A DNA stretch of 64,000 bases from Zeugodacus cucurbitae (lineage: Eukaryota; Arthropoda; Insecta; Diptera; Tephritidae): NCBI RefSeq assembly GCF_028554725.1, contig NC_071671.1:60292001-60356000 (forward strand), given 5' to 3'. Position 1 is the stretch's first letter, and each line of letters begins with the position of its first letter. A model generated the notes under the pieces. It made no database searches, was not told where the DNA came from, and saw only the letters and a program-made list of their open reading frames with translations. Shown one piece after another: positions 10,551 to 23,061 of the stretch. The position numbers were made by a program, and so were the translations under genes.

Positions 10551-12206
10551 AATCTCAAAAGGGCTGGAAAAAAATATGACCTCCTTTGCTATCCCTAACG
10601 GTCTACTTTTGTAACGTCCCTTAAGAGAAACTCTTTACTAGGGACATAAAAAACTATTATGAAGCAAACGAGGCTTGTCCGCCTGTATGCATGCTTCCAA
10701 ATAAATTTCGAATATTTTTGGAGTCAAATTGTATCGCATAAATTACTATACTGAACACTGCAGCTTAAAATATTTGGCACTCAATAAAATATATTTACTT
10801 TGTATGTACTCATATTATAGCAAAAACCAATATAATACACTCATATGTGAAAATACTCGAATTGTGCGACATGGCGTATGCGTAATTTCATTTCAATGCA
10901 AAATACATTTTGTTAAATGTTCGATTTATTAAAGAATTACTTTAAATTGAACAGCTAACTACTCAAAAGATTACAATAAGCCTTGAAATGATTTGTTAGC
11001 GTGTATAAATATCTTTAAATATTATCTATATTTACTGGTAAGCGTTTGTAGGCGATATATACTTTAAGAATTTTGTTGTAATATTGAGAAAATTACGGTA
11101 AATATTATACAAAATTTCCTCATTTTAAACATTTTGATTGATGATTCAATTTAATCCGATTAAGAAATTTCGGAACAGAAATTTTGTTATTTAAATAAAA
11201 TTCAGAGTATTTCTACTTAAATTAATTCAGAGAATCTCTATTTAAATAGTATGAATGAAGGTTACATAAATGAAATATTGCAAAATTATAAAATATAAAC
11301 GAAATATTTACTTGATTTAAACAATACTTGCCCAATAAATTATCAAGGGTTATATACATATATATGATTTTTTAAATTTAATTTTTTTAATTCTGTGTGT
11401 TTCTGACTTAAGCTTCGCATATATTTCAGGAAAAAATGGTATTTTTTTAAATTAATTTTTTATTATTATTTTGAATCCTTGGATTCCATATTTCACAATT
11501 AAATTTTGAATTTTCGACATTTTTCAGTCAATAATCATATGAAATTTATTAATTTTTTTCCCTAAAATATTGACATATTATTTTCAGTTTTAATTTCGCT
11601 CCACCCCACTACACTCATGAATATTTCGCGTGACAGTTTCTCATTAATACAACACCGTTAAACTAATGCTGACATTTATAAATAATGATTACCGTTGATT
11701 TGCTTTTAACATTCGAAGGGATATTTACACAGATGCGGATCGTAAAATAAACCACAACAATAAAGTAGAATAAAGAAAAGAAAGTGAATGCTAGAGACAA
11801 AAAAAAAATCACTTGCACATGCATAATAAATAAGGATCAACCGAAGAATTGCGGCAAAGCAGCGTAAGCTTACAAACTACTTATGACTATTATCACTTTT
11901 TATTAAGCCAACCGAGTGGAAGCGGCAGCGACGCGACGCAGACGGAAGTTGCAAGTTGAGTTGGTGCAAATGGAAAAAAAGTAGCTCACACACACCCACA
12001 CATATGTGAGCGCTACAGTATACACTTAATGGCTACTTTTTCACACAACTCAAATAACAACTTGCCGAGGTTGCGCTGCAAATTAGCAACGCGGTCACTA
12101 CTGACGCGCACCGCTGGTGCGCTCACTGTCAGGGGCGTCAAGTCACGTTTCACAGCTTACTGTAGATATATCAATGTGTATGTGTGTGTTATACTTCGAA
12201 ACTTAC

Positions 12207-12359
12207 ATTCATTTTCGGTTCCGCTGTCACCACCACAGTGGGCGTCACACCCAGACCGGTAATGGCGATGGCGCTGCGTGGCGCCTTCGGTGCGGGCATC
12301 ATTGTCGGTGGCATTTTCGGCAAATTACCGGAGACGGGACGACACACACAGGTTAGCAT
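12207..12359 (-). CDS. ASPP: ASPP exon with probable start codon
   Basis: 51 codons from ATG at 12359: MLTCVCRPVSGNLPKMPPT, then a Pro/Ala/Thr/Val-rich leader ending TAEPKMN, which joins in phase 0 to VPGRLTSAEL. The donor GTAAGT starts at 12206. The exon is assigned to ASPP by phase, spacing and the KMN|VPGRLT junction, which resembles the 'PRM.LT.AEL' text preceding the coiled coil in relatives. I chose this ATG because its context, CAAAACAATG, is close to the fly initiation consensus and an in-frame TAG lies 48 bases upstream at about 12407. Other in-frame ATGs at codons 16, 20 and 21 could also serve. Vertebrate ASPP1/2 have an RA-like domain before this point. If the fly gene has one, it lies in exons upstream and this ATG would be internal. 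Confidence 0.75.
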
Positions 12360-12690
12360 TGTTTTGAGCACTTGATGAGCACTGCGGCGGCGGCGGCACC
12401 TACACCGACTCTAGAAATCTGATTTTGTCCGCGTGTGAGGCTTGCGGTAATGCGTTGCGGTTGCCGTTGACGCACACGCGGTACTCTAATGCCGAACGTT
12501 GCGGCTGCAAATGACTGACGCACGCATGCACGCGCGCACTCACATACAGCTGACACACACGCGATGGCGGTGGACACGTTGCGGTTGTGGCGCGCGCGAC
12601 GGAATAATGTGAAATTATACGAAATTGTTGTTAAAGGCAGGACAGCGCAGTGGTTACGGTGACACGCACGGTGACAAAGACTGACGGGCG
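12360..12690 (-). promoter_or_regulatory. probable ASPP 5' UTR and start region
   Basis: Directly upstream of the chosen ATG the composition changes to a GC- and CG-rich stretch, unlike the AT-rich flanks. On the minus strand it contains Inr-type TCAGTC motifs (A at about 12682 and 12516), but no clear TATA box at the right distance and no convincing DPE. Possible acceptors close to the ATG (CCGCAG near 12384, GTGTAG near 12398, TTTCTAG near 12407) mean it could instead be an internal exon fed by a distant upstream exon. Either reading is inference. Confidence 0.4.
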
Positions 12691-15410
12691 CTTCGCTGCA
12701 ATCGATGCGCGCAACGCACACACACTTAGAAAAGTACAATACAAGCGCGCTTGTTGTTGTTGTGATTTTTTATTTTTGTAAATATGTAAATATATGACTG
12801 TGTGATCCCACGCGTGCTGTGCTGATGTGCTTATAATGATGTGTCAGGCGTTGACCGCCACAAGCTGTGCGCCATTGCCGTCAACTCTTTGTAGTTATTG
12901 TTGCTGTGACGCGCACAAATCACTTAACCAACTTGGTGTGTGCGTGCACTACTACTTGATGTGGCAACACCTTTTTTCACACCACTCTTTAATATTTTCG
13001 GCACTTTTTTCGACACTTTTTTTGCGCCACTGTATCTCTATTGAATAATGCTGCCGATTTTTTCGCTTGTTAGCAACTGTTTATTGTTGTTGTTTGTTTG
13101 TTTTATTTATCTTCTCGGCTAATGTACACGCTCACTACTCGACGCATGTATGCGTCTAATGGGCTTTTAGGCGCACTGCTATTCACTTAATATGCTGCTG
13201 CCACTGACGCTGCTAGTCTTCTACGTTTCGATAATAATTTTTATTTTTTCTTTGCCTCGAACACTTTTACAGTTAGCTGCTGCTACGGCTGCTGCTCTTG
13301 ACTTGCACTTCAATATAATTCACTCCGTTAACTGTTTTGTCGTTCGACGTTCACTTGTCTGCTTTTGTCGCACTTGAAATTCCACTGGAAGATATGTGAA
13401 GCCATTTTCATGGTTATTGCCATACATTTATATATATATGTGTGAGTGTGTGTTTGTATTTGAAGTGTACTTGTAGTTATGTGTAAGCGTGTGTGTAGTT
13501 GTTGTTTGCTGCTTTTTTGTAGGTAATTGTTTTGGTTACTTGCACTAGCCTATTGTTGCCTGTGGCAACTGCCATATATACTATAGCCTGCAAACTTGTT
13601 GTGCCAGACACTGCCAGTAAAGCACAATGGCTGTAGCAACAGCAACAACGACAACAACAACAACAACAATAATAATAATGAAAATAATCAGTTTGATGTA
13701 AGTAGTGAGCATGCCAGCAATAGCAGCAACAACAATAGCAGCTCAGTAGAGCAGCAACAACAGTGGCAACTATAATTGCAACAACAACAAGAATTGTATA
13801 TTGTATCCAGTGAACAAATTATGGGGTTTTAGACAAAAAAATTGTTTTTTTTTAATTCTTTGAAAAAAAATTTAAATTTTTTCAAAAATTTCACTTTTAT
13901 ATTTTTTTTTAATTTTTGTTTTAAATTTCAATTTTATATATTTTTAAAAATTTAATAAAATTGTGTTTGCTGAAAAACTTTTAGTAGTGATCTAATTTTT
14001 TAATAATAATTTTTCAAAAATTATTTCAATCGAATTTTCTTTTCTGTATATAATACATAACATTTTCAAACTTTTTACCACACTTGCAGAGTAACTAAAA
14101 AAAAAATCCCCAACATTTTCCTAAAATTCTCAAAAATTTTGTTTGCTGGGTAAACAAGCGGAAAAGGTTATAAAAATTTATATAAAAATACCAAGCAATT
14201 TCACAAAAGCTCCTATATACATATTTCCATACATATATACACATACATAAATACAAAGTTACATACAAACATTTGCCCTCCCAACTATTTAAGGGCGAAT
14301 TCCGCTAACCATGACAACACCATTTTCGGCCCAATATAACCGCCCACAACCGCTTTCACTTCCCTAAAAGGGCGGTATCTCTTCGCAGGCGATACTAAGT
14401 GTCAAGCCAGACGCATATCAGTGGCACAAGCATATGCTAGCTGACGTGAAAGAAAATTTGTACTACATTGTGTTGTTGTAAATTGTATAAAATAAAGAAG
14501 AATATCCATATACATATGTCAGTCTCTTTAATATAAAAGGCTTTAAAAATTATTTTTGTGAGAAATAATTTGCAAATATATTGAAAATAATATTTCTTCA
14601 CTGCAAATAATGACAATATTTAAGATATTGTTTCTAGCAAGTGAACTTTAAACCAAAAATTTCATACTCACACTGAGACAACTCACTCACACACAACTCA
14701 ACTAAATTAACTCAATTTAAATGTAGTCTATTATCTATTCAATTATTCTCATGAAAAACACGTACAAATTAGTTATGTTCGCTTATTGTTATCTATTATA
14801 CTCAAATACCAGAAATTACAACTTTAGCTGAAGGCGATAATTATGTGTTTTAGTAAATAGAGGTTAACCTCCTACAACTCAGCGTTGTGGTATAGATTTA
14901 CAAATATTTATTAGTTATATTGTTACTCAATAATATTGTATTGTAAACATATTAATTTGTTTCAAATTTAAATGGACTCCTAATTCTTGGAAATATCAAG
15001 CAATTTGCTTGTAATAATATTTCAAATGAAATTATTGCGTATACAGTTAATTATAGAATACTCGGAAAAGAGATTATGCAGGTTTCAAGTTATTGATTTG
15101 ATAATTAGAACTCGAATATATGATTTTCAATTTGAAAAATTAAAATACTCATTGTAAAATGCAATAGCGTTCAGAGTTTTATAATATTAATTATTTGGCG
15201 AGCTGTTTTGTGGAAGCAATAATAAATAAAACTAATGGCAAAGCAGTACTTGGATGCCAGATTTTTTATAGACATACAAATGTATTTAAGTTTATCTGAA
15301 TTGAATCAGAACCACCAATATAGAGAGAGTACTATCAAATAGCTGGTGAAACATTAATATTGAAGTACATTGACATCTCTTAATATTTTATAGAATTTTT
15401 TATAATTCTT
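12691..15410. other. upstream region, no gene recognised
   Basis: Either a large 5' intron or upstream flank of ASPP. Contains TTG/CAA-type triplet runs (13620-13790 is dominated by CAA and CAG units), CA runs and long A/T runs. No domain-bearing ORF on either strand. Confidence 0.6.
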
Positions 15411-16072
15411 TTAAGGGGTTAGGGGTTGTCAGGATTTTCAAAAAATCAGTTTTTTTTTGCATTTTTGTTAAGAGTAAAATCTTAAAAATATTCTCTGAAA
15501 TTTGTAGTTGATCCGATAATTTCTTTTCGAGTTATTCGACAAATAACAAAGAGCGCTTAGGCACTCTAACACACCAGTGTCAAACTTTAAATGTGTTCTT
15601 TCTCAAAACTATGTTTTTTGAACTGGAGACAACTGTAACTCGATAACCGCTCAGTAGATTTTAATGAAATTCATACAGCTTTTAGAATACATAATAAACT
15701 CAGGCCTGATCTGAAGGATTTTTTTTCAAGAATTTTTAAGACCAATTAACTGTTGATTTTTTCCCAAAAATCTAAAAACAATTCCTGAGGCCGCCATTTT
15801 GTTATTTTTTTAAAAAAAGCTTCGGATCCAGGATTATCTAATTATAAAACTGATTTTTTTATCTGATTGATTTTAGGTGAATCTCCAGGGTCAACACAGC
15901 CAGCTATAACTTTGGGTATTATATTTTTTTTTCAAATTTCGTGACTTTAACTCAAAACATTGTATAATAATGTCATATTATAACTTTTGTAAAATAGCAT
16001 GATTTAATAGCAAAAAAAAAATTACTGAAAATTCTCATTTTTTCGTGTCTCTGACTACCCCTAATCCCTTAA
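15411..16072. mobile_element. TTAA-flanked inverted-repeat element
   Basis: TTAA at 15411-15414 and again at 16069-16072 bracket about 654 bases. The left end TTAAGGGGTTAGGGGTTGTC is matched by the reverse complement of the right end, TTAAGGGATTAGGGGTAGTC (18 of 20). The ends are followed on both sides by A/T runs. There is no ORF, so it is non-autonomous. TTAA target duplication is characteristic of piggyBac and Kolobok superfamilies; which one cannot be decided here. Confidence 0.75.
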
Positions 16073-17256
16073 TCACGTTCAAAGTTGCTCTATTTTATGC
16101 TATATGTCACTAACTTATTTAAAAAATGTTTCCTAATAAAATTCTAAATATACTCGCTTTGGATTTTACAGTATCAGGCTGAGCAAGTCTTATTACCGAA
16201 TTGAATAATATTTATAGTCAGTACGGCAGAGTCTAAAGGAAGAGGCGTTTGAGTTCTAGCAGTGAACTAGTCTCACTATAGTCAAAAAATTCCAATTTCT
16301 TCCTGCATTTTTGGTCTTTTTAAATGATAAAAAGCTGAAATGTGAATTTTTTTTTAGTTTTTACACCAGAGCGCATTCTGGCGGTCATCAAAAACAGAAA
16401 TTTCTGTTTTCAAAAATATATATTTCATTTTATAATAATTTTAACTTTTAAAGAACACGTCACTATCATCAAATTGAAACGAATATTTAAATGTGAAAAT
16501 TCACCAACTTGTGCCTTGAAGAGAAATGTTCTTTCATGCGATTCCTAGAAAATATCTAAGAGTGTAGTAAATTTATAATTAAATTGAAATATCATATTAA
16601 TATGAATAGACAATTGAATCACACAACAACATCAAAGTGACACAGTTGCTCTCTGTTACAATAAACAACAGATTTTCGAAGAAATGACAATCAAAATTGT
16701 TACAGAAAGTTCATGTATGCTTTTGATAGCATATATACGCAAATTTTTCGTGCGAAAATGGCGGTAGTTAAATTGATATGCGGTTATACACTACCGATTC
16801 TCATTCACTTGAATTCGCTGAGCAGTGCTAACATTACTTTGTTGTTATTCTGACAGATATAATATTTTAGTTCAGAATATTTTTTGTCCTCTCGCAATGG
16901 AGGAAAAATGTTGTTGAACATCGAAAGGCTCCGTAAGTTGTATATATTGCGAGTCCATGACCCCATATGTGTCTAATACTAGATAATTCGATCGAATTAG
17001 TCTACAAATAAGCTCAAGAACTTATTTATGAAGATTGAAATTAATAGTTTTTAATTGGCTGAAACTAATTCGATCGATTTAAATACTGCAACATAACCTT
17101 TCAGCAGTCAAACATACGGATATTTAGCTCAGTTAAAGTAGGCGGAAAAGCAACGCTTTAAAAAAGACAAATAAATATTTTAAGAAATCTACAAATAATA
17201 TATTTTCGCTTATTTATCGCCTGCATAATTCTTACAGCGACCTAAATATCCTTTAT
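16073..17256. other. AT-rich spacer
   Basis: No gene, no clear repeat structure. An ORF at 16342-16548 (plus) has no recognisable domain and AT-driven composition. Confidence 0.5.
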
Positions 17257-17454
17257 CTAATAAAAAGAAAACATCCAAGCCACCCACGCTTTGTCTCGAT
17301 TTTTCTGCGCAACTGCATTAGAAAGGTAAATTGGTTGAAAACCACACATAACTTCCTTTGATGCTGGCATTTCTCTTAGCGCACCACCACACACAAAAAG
17401 AAAACCAGAAATTATGAAGATTATGGAAAAATGTGAACTAGCCTTAGTGGCCAT
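17257..17454 (-). CDS. hypothetical small secreted peptide
   Basis: A 65-codon ORF from ATG at 17454 to TAG at 17257. It begins MATKASSHFSIIFIISGFLF, a short polar start then a hydrophobic core, followed by VCGGALREMP, where a signal peptidase site would be plausible. The remaining 40 or so residues are polar with aromatic ones near the end (AWVAWMFSFY). I do not recognise the family. The +4 base is G, but the -3 base is T, so the initiation context is only moderate. No TATA box or AATAAA signal stands out. The ORF lies alone in AT-rich DNA and could be chance. Confidence 0.22.
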   Translation of the reverse strand: MATKASSHFSIIFIISGFLFVCGGALREMPASKEVMCGFQPIYLSNAVAQKNRDKAWVAWMFSFY

Positions 17455-17499
17455 GAAGTTTATTTTGCTTTCGTCATAACACAAATTACAAAGTTAGTT

Positions 17500-19527
17500 G
17501 GCATGAAATTGAATTAAAAATTTTCTTTTATGATTAGCCCTATTTCATTGTGGCAAATTATGCACATAAATTTTCTGCTGACTTGCATGCTTTAGAAAAA
17601 TGCTGGAAAAATTCATATTTATGCTGTCGTGTTTATAAGAAGCGTAAGAGAGAGCGGCAGTGCTGAAAGAATTGCTGATGCTTGCGACGAACTTTACCTG
17701 CAGGCAACGAGGCACACAAACACAAGGAGCGCAAGGACACATTTATGTGTGAGCCATAACACAAATCAAAAATGGCTGCAACTTCAGTTGAGGGCAAAGT
17801 AAGACTTTGCGTGCAAATTGAAAGTCGGTAATGAACTAGTGGAACACCCGCACCGCAGTCACACACGCACATACCCATGTATATAGGCAGAGTCACCACT
17901 ACCAAATATTGCTAACAAATGTTGGAAAAACCACACAATGCTGCCAGCAATATAACAGTTTATTTACATATACATACAGACAAACATACAAACCGCCATA
18001 TATGTGAAAGTAGAAAGCCAACGGCAATGACTTTAACATGCAGTCGACCGACACCAACGACACTTCCTGTCATTGATGTCAACCGGTGTTTTTGCTTATT
18101 GTTCCTCAAACTCTCGCTTACATACAATCAGTGTATACATATGTATATATGTATGTGTGCTGCGTTGCGTACATGCGGTTGCTCGGTTATTGTTTGCTGT
18201 TGTTGCTGTTACTGCTGCCTTTCCTTCCCGTTATTGTAGTGGAAAATGTGTTTTGTTGTTTTTACGATTATTATTATTATTATTGTAGTCGTAGTGATTC
18301 ATTATATTTGTTTTGTTGTTGTTGTTGTTGCTACTTTTTTGTTATTGTTGTTGTGTTGCGCAACAAGCTTTTTATTGATTTTACCCTTTTAAATGTCGTT
18401 TGGGCCAAGTCAAAGTCAAAACACGCACACGTATAACAGCAACAACAATAGCAATGGTAACAACAACAACAATATGCGTAATATAGCGAAAAAGTGTCGT
18501 GTAAAACAACAAAAAATACAAAAAATGGTAGCCTGACACATATCCACATACACTGCTATATTTTATTTACTCGGGCGTATACGTATCCTGTAGGGATATG
18601 CAATGAAAAAAAATATGGACATTTTTTTCAAGTCTAATTTTGTTTATTAAGCTCTGGGTATTTAATGGAAGACACATTGAATTTTTGGTTTCTTGAAATT
18701 ATTTTATATATTCTCAGCAAAAATTTAACTATAACTGTTTTGATTATGTTTACATTCAAGCATTTGTGTCACCGCGCCGAAATGTAGGCAACATTTTTGA
18801 AATAAAATTTTTTTTGACTTCAATAATCCAGAAATAATCTGGAATACCAAAAAAATTATCATAAATTCTTTAAAATTAGAGAAAATCTATGTATATATAA
18901 CAAACGAGTAACAAAATTTAATCTCGCTCTGATCTCCGATCTCAAAAGATACTTCATTTCATTCAGAATTATTTTCCAAAGTTATGATGGGAATATCTAC
19001 GGTAGTGCTCTATGAGCGGAACTATAGATAATGATGTATAATAGATGATGGATTTAAAGTTATATTCCCATAAGTCCTTTATATAACTCACATAGAGGTA
19101 AGAGCCAAATAAAGAAGAGATATGAATAGTAGGACCTAAAGGATCTCTCATATTCATACATTTAAACAATGAAAAAGGAATTTCATTATGACAAAGAAAA
19201 AATGCTAATGAAGACTGCCGGTGTTTTCGCAGTTTTCACAGAAGATATGAATTGTAGAAAATCCTAAAAATATACATATACATATAGAATATGGTGTCCT
19301 ACGATGCCTAGTCGATTAACACAAAAAGTCCCTAAAGTCGGAGACACGAATACAGGCAACGGTTGTAATTTGTATTCCACGAAATGACCAAGACACTTAA
19401 CATGGCAGCCTTTAGAAAAAATTGGGGCATATTTTCTGTCACCACAACAACATCATCTGAGAGGAATTTGATATTTAAGATCTAAGAAATCTAGTAGATT
19501 TTCTCATCATCTCAATCATAATATTAG
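17500..19527. other. triplet- and CA-rich spacer
   Basis: Includes CA/TG runs (17840-18010) and TTG/TTA runs (18190-18360) that create long leucine/cysteine-rich spurious ORFs. No gene recognised. Confidence 0.6.
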
Positions 19528-19744
19528 GTCTACAACTTTACTTTCGCCTTGTCGATGAGTCTCAAAAAGTGACATTTTCAGTTGAGAATAAGTTTGGGAT
19601 GCAAACAGATCTCTAGAAATATTTTGTTGGGTTAATGTTGACACAAATGTCCAAGATCGATATAAAACGATTTAATCGATTTAATCGACCAGTGCTTTAC
19701 CCTAGAGACATCTATTGGAAAACGGCGGAAGCAAAGTTGTAGAC
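19528..19744. mobile_element. inverted-repeat element, 217 bases
   Basis: GTCTACAACTTTACTTTCGC at 19528 is mirrored by the reverse complement of 19744-19725, GTCTACAACTTTGCTTCCGC (18 of 20). The interior has no ORF and contains a short repeated GATTTAATC motif. It fits a small non-autonomous DNA transposon, or the two ends of a larger deleted one. Confidence 0.5.
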
Positions 19745-22700
19745 GTAATAATTTATAGCGAAGAGGACCAAATTGTTCAACAAAACGTTGCGGAATCTTA
19801 GAAAGCTTATGAATGGCTTATCTAATATCTCTGGCGCCTTGGTTTCTTTAATGACCTAACAGTGTGCTTTTTAAAAGTTTTTTTGTTAAGAATTCAAGTT
19901 TGTCAAAGAAGCTTCAGTGAACTTGAGGTTGGAAATCATGTTAAAGAATGCAGGAATTTCCGATTCTCTGTACGAGAGGATAGATATCGCTTATTTCTTT
20001 GCACATATTGATTCTAGTAACTATCTTGAGGACTTTGTTTTAAAACCGGTAGGCTAATTCATTATTATTTAAAGAGCTTGTTTTATCATGATTTTTGAAA
20101 ATTACCAGGAATGATTGAACATTCTTTTGTTGTAATTTTTTTTGTTGTTAATATACATATTTAGAGACATTTGTAGATTTGTAGATTCTTTGGGACTAAA
20201 AACACAATATATCTCCGCATCATTTGAAATAAATGTAAGAAAATTCAACTTCATTAAGCGATCTCCAAACATTTTCCCAAGTGGGCACAATCGCTTTCAT
20301 GCGTGTGTACGCCCAGTCTCACATACATCCTGTCATACAAATGAAGGGTCACACATCCGTTAAACTACTGTACATGCGATGATATAATAGCTGTGCAATT
20401 TATTTATTTGTGTGAATTTGTGAGCACGCAACGCCGGATATGTGATGTCTGCGTATGCCGAAGCCGTATCAAGTTCAACGCTGATCCTGGGAGACTACTT
20501 TGTTTTCCATTATCATGAAAAGTTGCACGCAACGAACGCAACAAATACAAATACACATGCGCCTCAATGCTAAAAGGGAGCTGTGACGGCGGACGGGTGA
20601 GAAAGGGACTGGTGTGTGTGTGTGTGATGAGAACGCTCATGCGTACATAACTGATGGATGGCCTTTTGCTTGACTCGCGCCAAGGCAAGGCAGCCTGTGG
20701 AGTTGGACGCACACGCAACCTTTTACGCATTTAACGCACCATAGCAAGTAACAACTAGTACAACAACAACAACTGCTAGATTGTATAGTACAAGCATGTC
20801 GGTGACACTTTCGACTCGTTGCGCTGAACTCACACAGCGCACAGCGCACAGGCGACACGCAGCGCGGCAAATGGCAAAAGTACACAGATACATTGTTGCA
20901 TATACACATGTTTATATACATTGTTGTATATACATTTGTGCATGTTTGCGTTCTGGCTGTGCAAAATTTGTGGGTGGATGCCTTGCCAATGATGAAAATG
21001 AGGCATTAGCCGAGCAAAGTAACAGTTAAGTGGCTGAGGTGGTGTGGCAGCCAAGCAGAAGCGTGCCACATGTAACGGTTCGTTTGTTTGCTCTGCAGCC
21101 AGAATCAGGCAGCGCAGTATTTGCCATATACAGGACAGTACAGAAAGCAAGTAGCAATGGAAGTAGCAACAGCAACAACAACAATAAAAAGAGCAACAAC
21201 AGTAAGTATAAAAACAACAACAACATTGCGCATTAAAACCATCTACAGTTACAGCTAGGAGTACAGTGCGAGTCATATTAAGCCATTTATTTATTTACTT
21301 TTCTGGTTGTTTGTTTGTTTGGATTTGAGTTTAGTTGCTTTGCGGGTTTGCACTGCACGCCTGATTGGCTGTGACTGTTGGTCGCCCAGCTGGTTGAGTG
21401 AGTGACGTCTGCCAGCCGTTGCCATCGCTTGGTCGTGGCTCTTATCATTGCTACTTCGCTTCTGCTTGCTTGCCTGCTGTCGTTTCGCATTCAAACAAAT
21501 GGAGCTTGAGCTGCTGATGGCTCTTTGCTATTACACTGATTAGCTAAACTAGCCGTTGTGCAAGCAGCAGTCAAACTAAAAAAAAATACTAATAAGAGAT
21601 AAGCAAACAGCATTAAATTGGGTTTTCTTTTCATTTATATGTATTTTTCTTGTGTATGTTTTGCTGAAACACTCAGCTGATCAAAATCAAATTGGAAAAG
21701 TTTGTAAATAATGTTTTAAGGGTAAGAATTTTTTGATTGTATAAATACAAATATATAACAACAGTAACAATAAACTAAGTTTTTAAAAATCCTTTAGATG
21801 TGGGTGCTTTACAAACTAAGCGTAAGTTTTCTTTTTTATTGGATTATCTTTAGATTCTAAATGATTAAATAGTGATTCTAAAAATTGAGTTTAAATTTTT
21901 CACATAAGAAAAAAATGTTGTTACATTGTAAGGTCTTCTAAAGCCCTTTGGTGTCATTACACATATATTAACACCGATGATCTATTACGAAGTGACATAT
22001 ATACTGTATATGAATAAGTTAGTGAGGCCAAAAGTAAAGCAGCAAATTTATATTTCAATTTAGATATAAAAAGTTCCAACAACTAATGCGAAGTTCCCAG
22101 TGGTGTCTTAAGTTTGCAATAGTGCGTATTTTAAGACCAATGAGGTAGTAATAAAATCAGCATACCACATTGTTGTTGAATATTGCTTTAACACAAATGT
22201 ATTTTTATTAAATAAAAAAGCTAAGTTGAGCTGCAGATGTTGCAGTGAGCCAACTAGGCTACTAGCTAAGCAACTGTCTTATCAATCATAACCTAAAAAC
22301 CTGCTGAACTATACGTAAGTTGACTTAGACTTACCTCTAATACGTTTGTAACCGTATAGGATCCTATGGGTTTTGTCAACACTATTTTGCTAATTAAATT
22401 CAAAGCACTTTCTTGACAGCTTATCATTGATAGCATAAACATAATAGGTCATCAAAATCACAAAATCTTTAACTCCAATTTATGGTGCGACGTGTACGTG
22501 CCCGACTGACAAAATAGCGGTGTAAACGGTTACAGAAAGTAACACAATCGTAAATTAAAAAAAAAAAAATAAGAAATTTTTAATCTTATGTTTTTTTATT
22601 AATGAAAGCAGCTAAAGGCAAATACATGAGATGGGTTGTTGCAAACTATGCTCCAATTTTGTAACAATCAAACTTTTTACTATCAAAAACCTGAAATCTT

Positions 22701-23061
22701 CAGCAAAAAAGAAATTTATTTAACTGTAATTATATATGAAATTCTACAAATTTGTCGGTACTCTATACAAAGCAGATTCGAACAATTTTTCGGGAATTTT
22801 AAATTTTTGAAGAAAATATTTGGAATTATGTTTTTTCCAATGGTCGAAACAGTTCTCAAACTCGATTTTTTGTATAGCGTTTGGCTCTTTCAGCAATTTT
22901 TTCGTATGCTTGTAAAATGACGACCCTTTAAAGATCTCTTTTTATTTTTATAGGAAAAAGTCGCACCGTGTCATGTCTACACCGTCCAAACCCGAGCATT
23001 TTTAAAATTACCGTTATCTTTTGAACACAAGGTAGCTCGGATGATGAACGTATTTATATCG
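19745..23061. other. spacer with CAA/CTG-type runs
   Basis: The segment 20250-21500 is richer in G+C and in CAA/GCA triplets, with overlapping open frames on both strands (for example 20830-21276 minus) that read as low-complexity Cys/Leu or Asn/Ser runs. No recognised gene or domain; 21500-23060 is plain AT-rich sequence. Confidence 0.55.

Larger units (their letters stand above)
8659..12206 (-). other. ASPP intron, 3.5 kb
   Basis: No coding exon recognised. It contains a short GT run near 8.92 kb, a 145-base inverted-repeat element at 9.37 kb and a decayed mariner-type transposase at 9.7-10.5 kb (both listed). Bases 10560-12000 are very AT-rich without clear structure. Confidence 0.8.
1..12690 (-). 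other. ASPP: ASPP gene, recognisable transcribed region
   Basis: Six exons on the minus strand join in frame with consensus GT/AG sites: 12359-12207, 8658-8391, 3351-3131, 3062-679, 612-395, 313-111. Phases agree at every junction (0, 1, 0, 2, 1), giving 1149 codons up to the last donor. The final exon, expected to encode a few residues after the SH3 core, lies left of this window, so the gene is incomplete at the 3' end. Order of parts: short N-terminal leader, coiled coil (about residues 60-255), Q-, A-, S/T- and P-rich linker, RVSF motif (about 954), ankyrin repeats (about 960-1090), SH3 domain (about 1097-1149). This is the ASPP family architecture (ASPP1/ASPP2/iASPP; Drosophila ASPP), a scaffold that binds PP1, RASSF8-type proteins and junction components and regulates Csk/Src signalling and p53-type apoptosis. 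The N-terminal RA-like domain of vertebrate ASPP1/2 was not found. Confidence 0.95.

Noticed and set aside
12353..12739. A 128-residue minus ORF overlapping the start region
   Set aside because: It is in a different frame from the ASPP exon, is Arg/Cys/Ala-rich from G+C-rich triplets, and has no recognisable domain; better explained as 5' UTR.
18086..18436. Leu/Cys-rich and poly-Tyr-like ORFs that might suggest membrane proteins
   Set aside because: They are translations of TTG, TTA and TG runs; the same pattern recurs at 21026-21276, 25577-25770 and 58788-58900.
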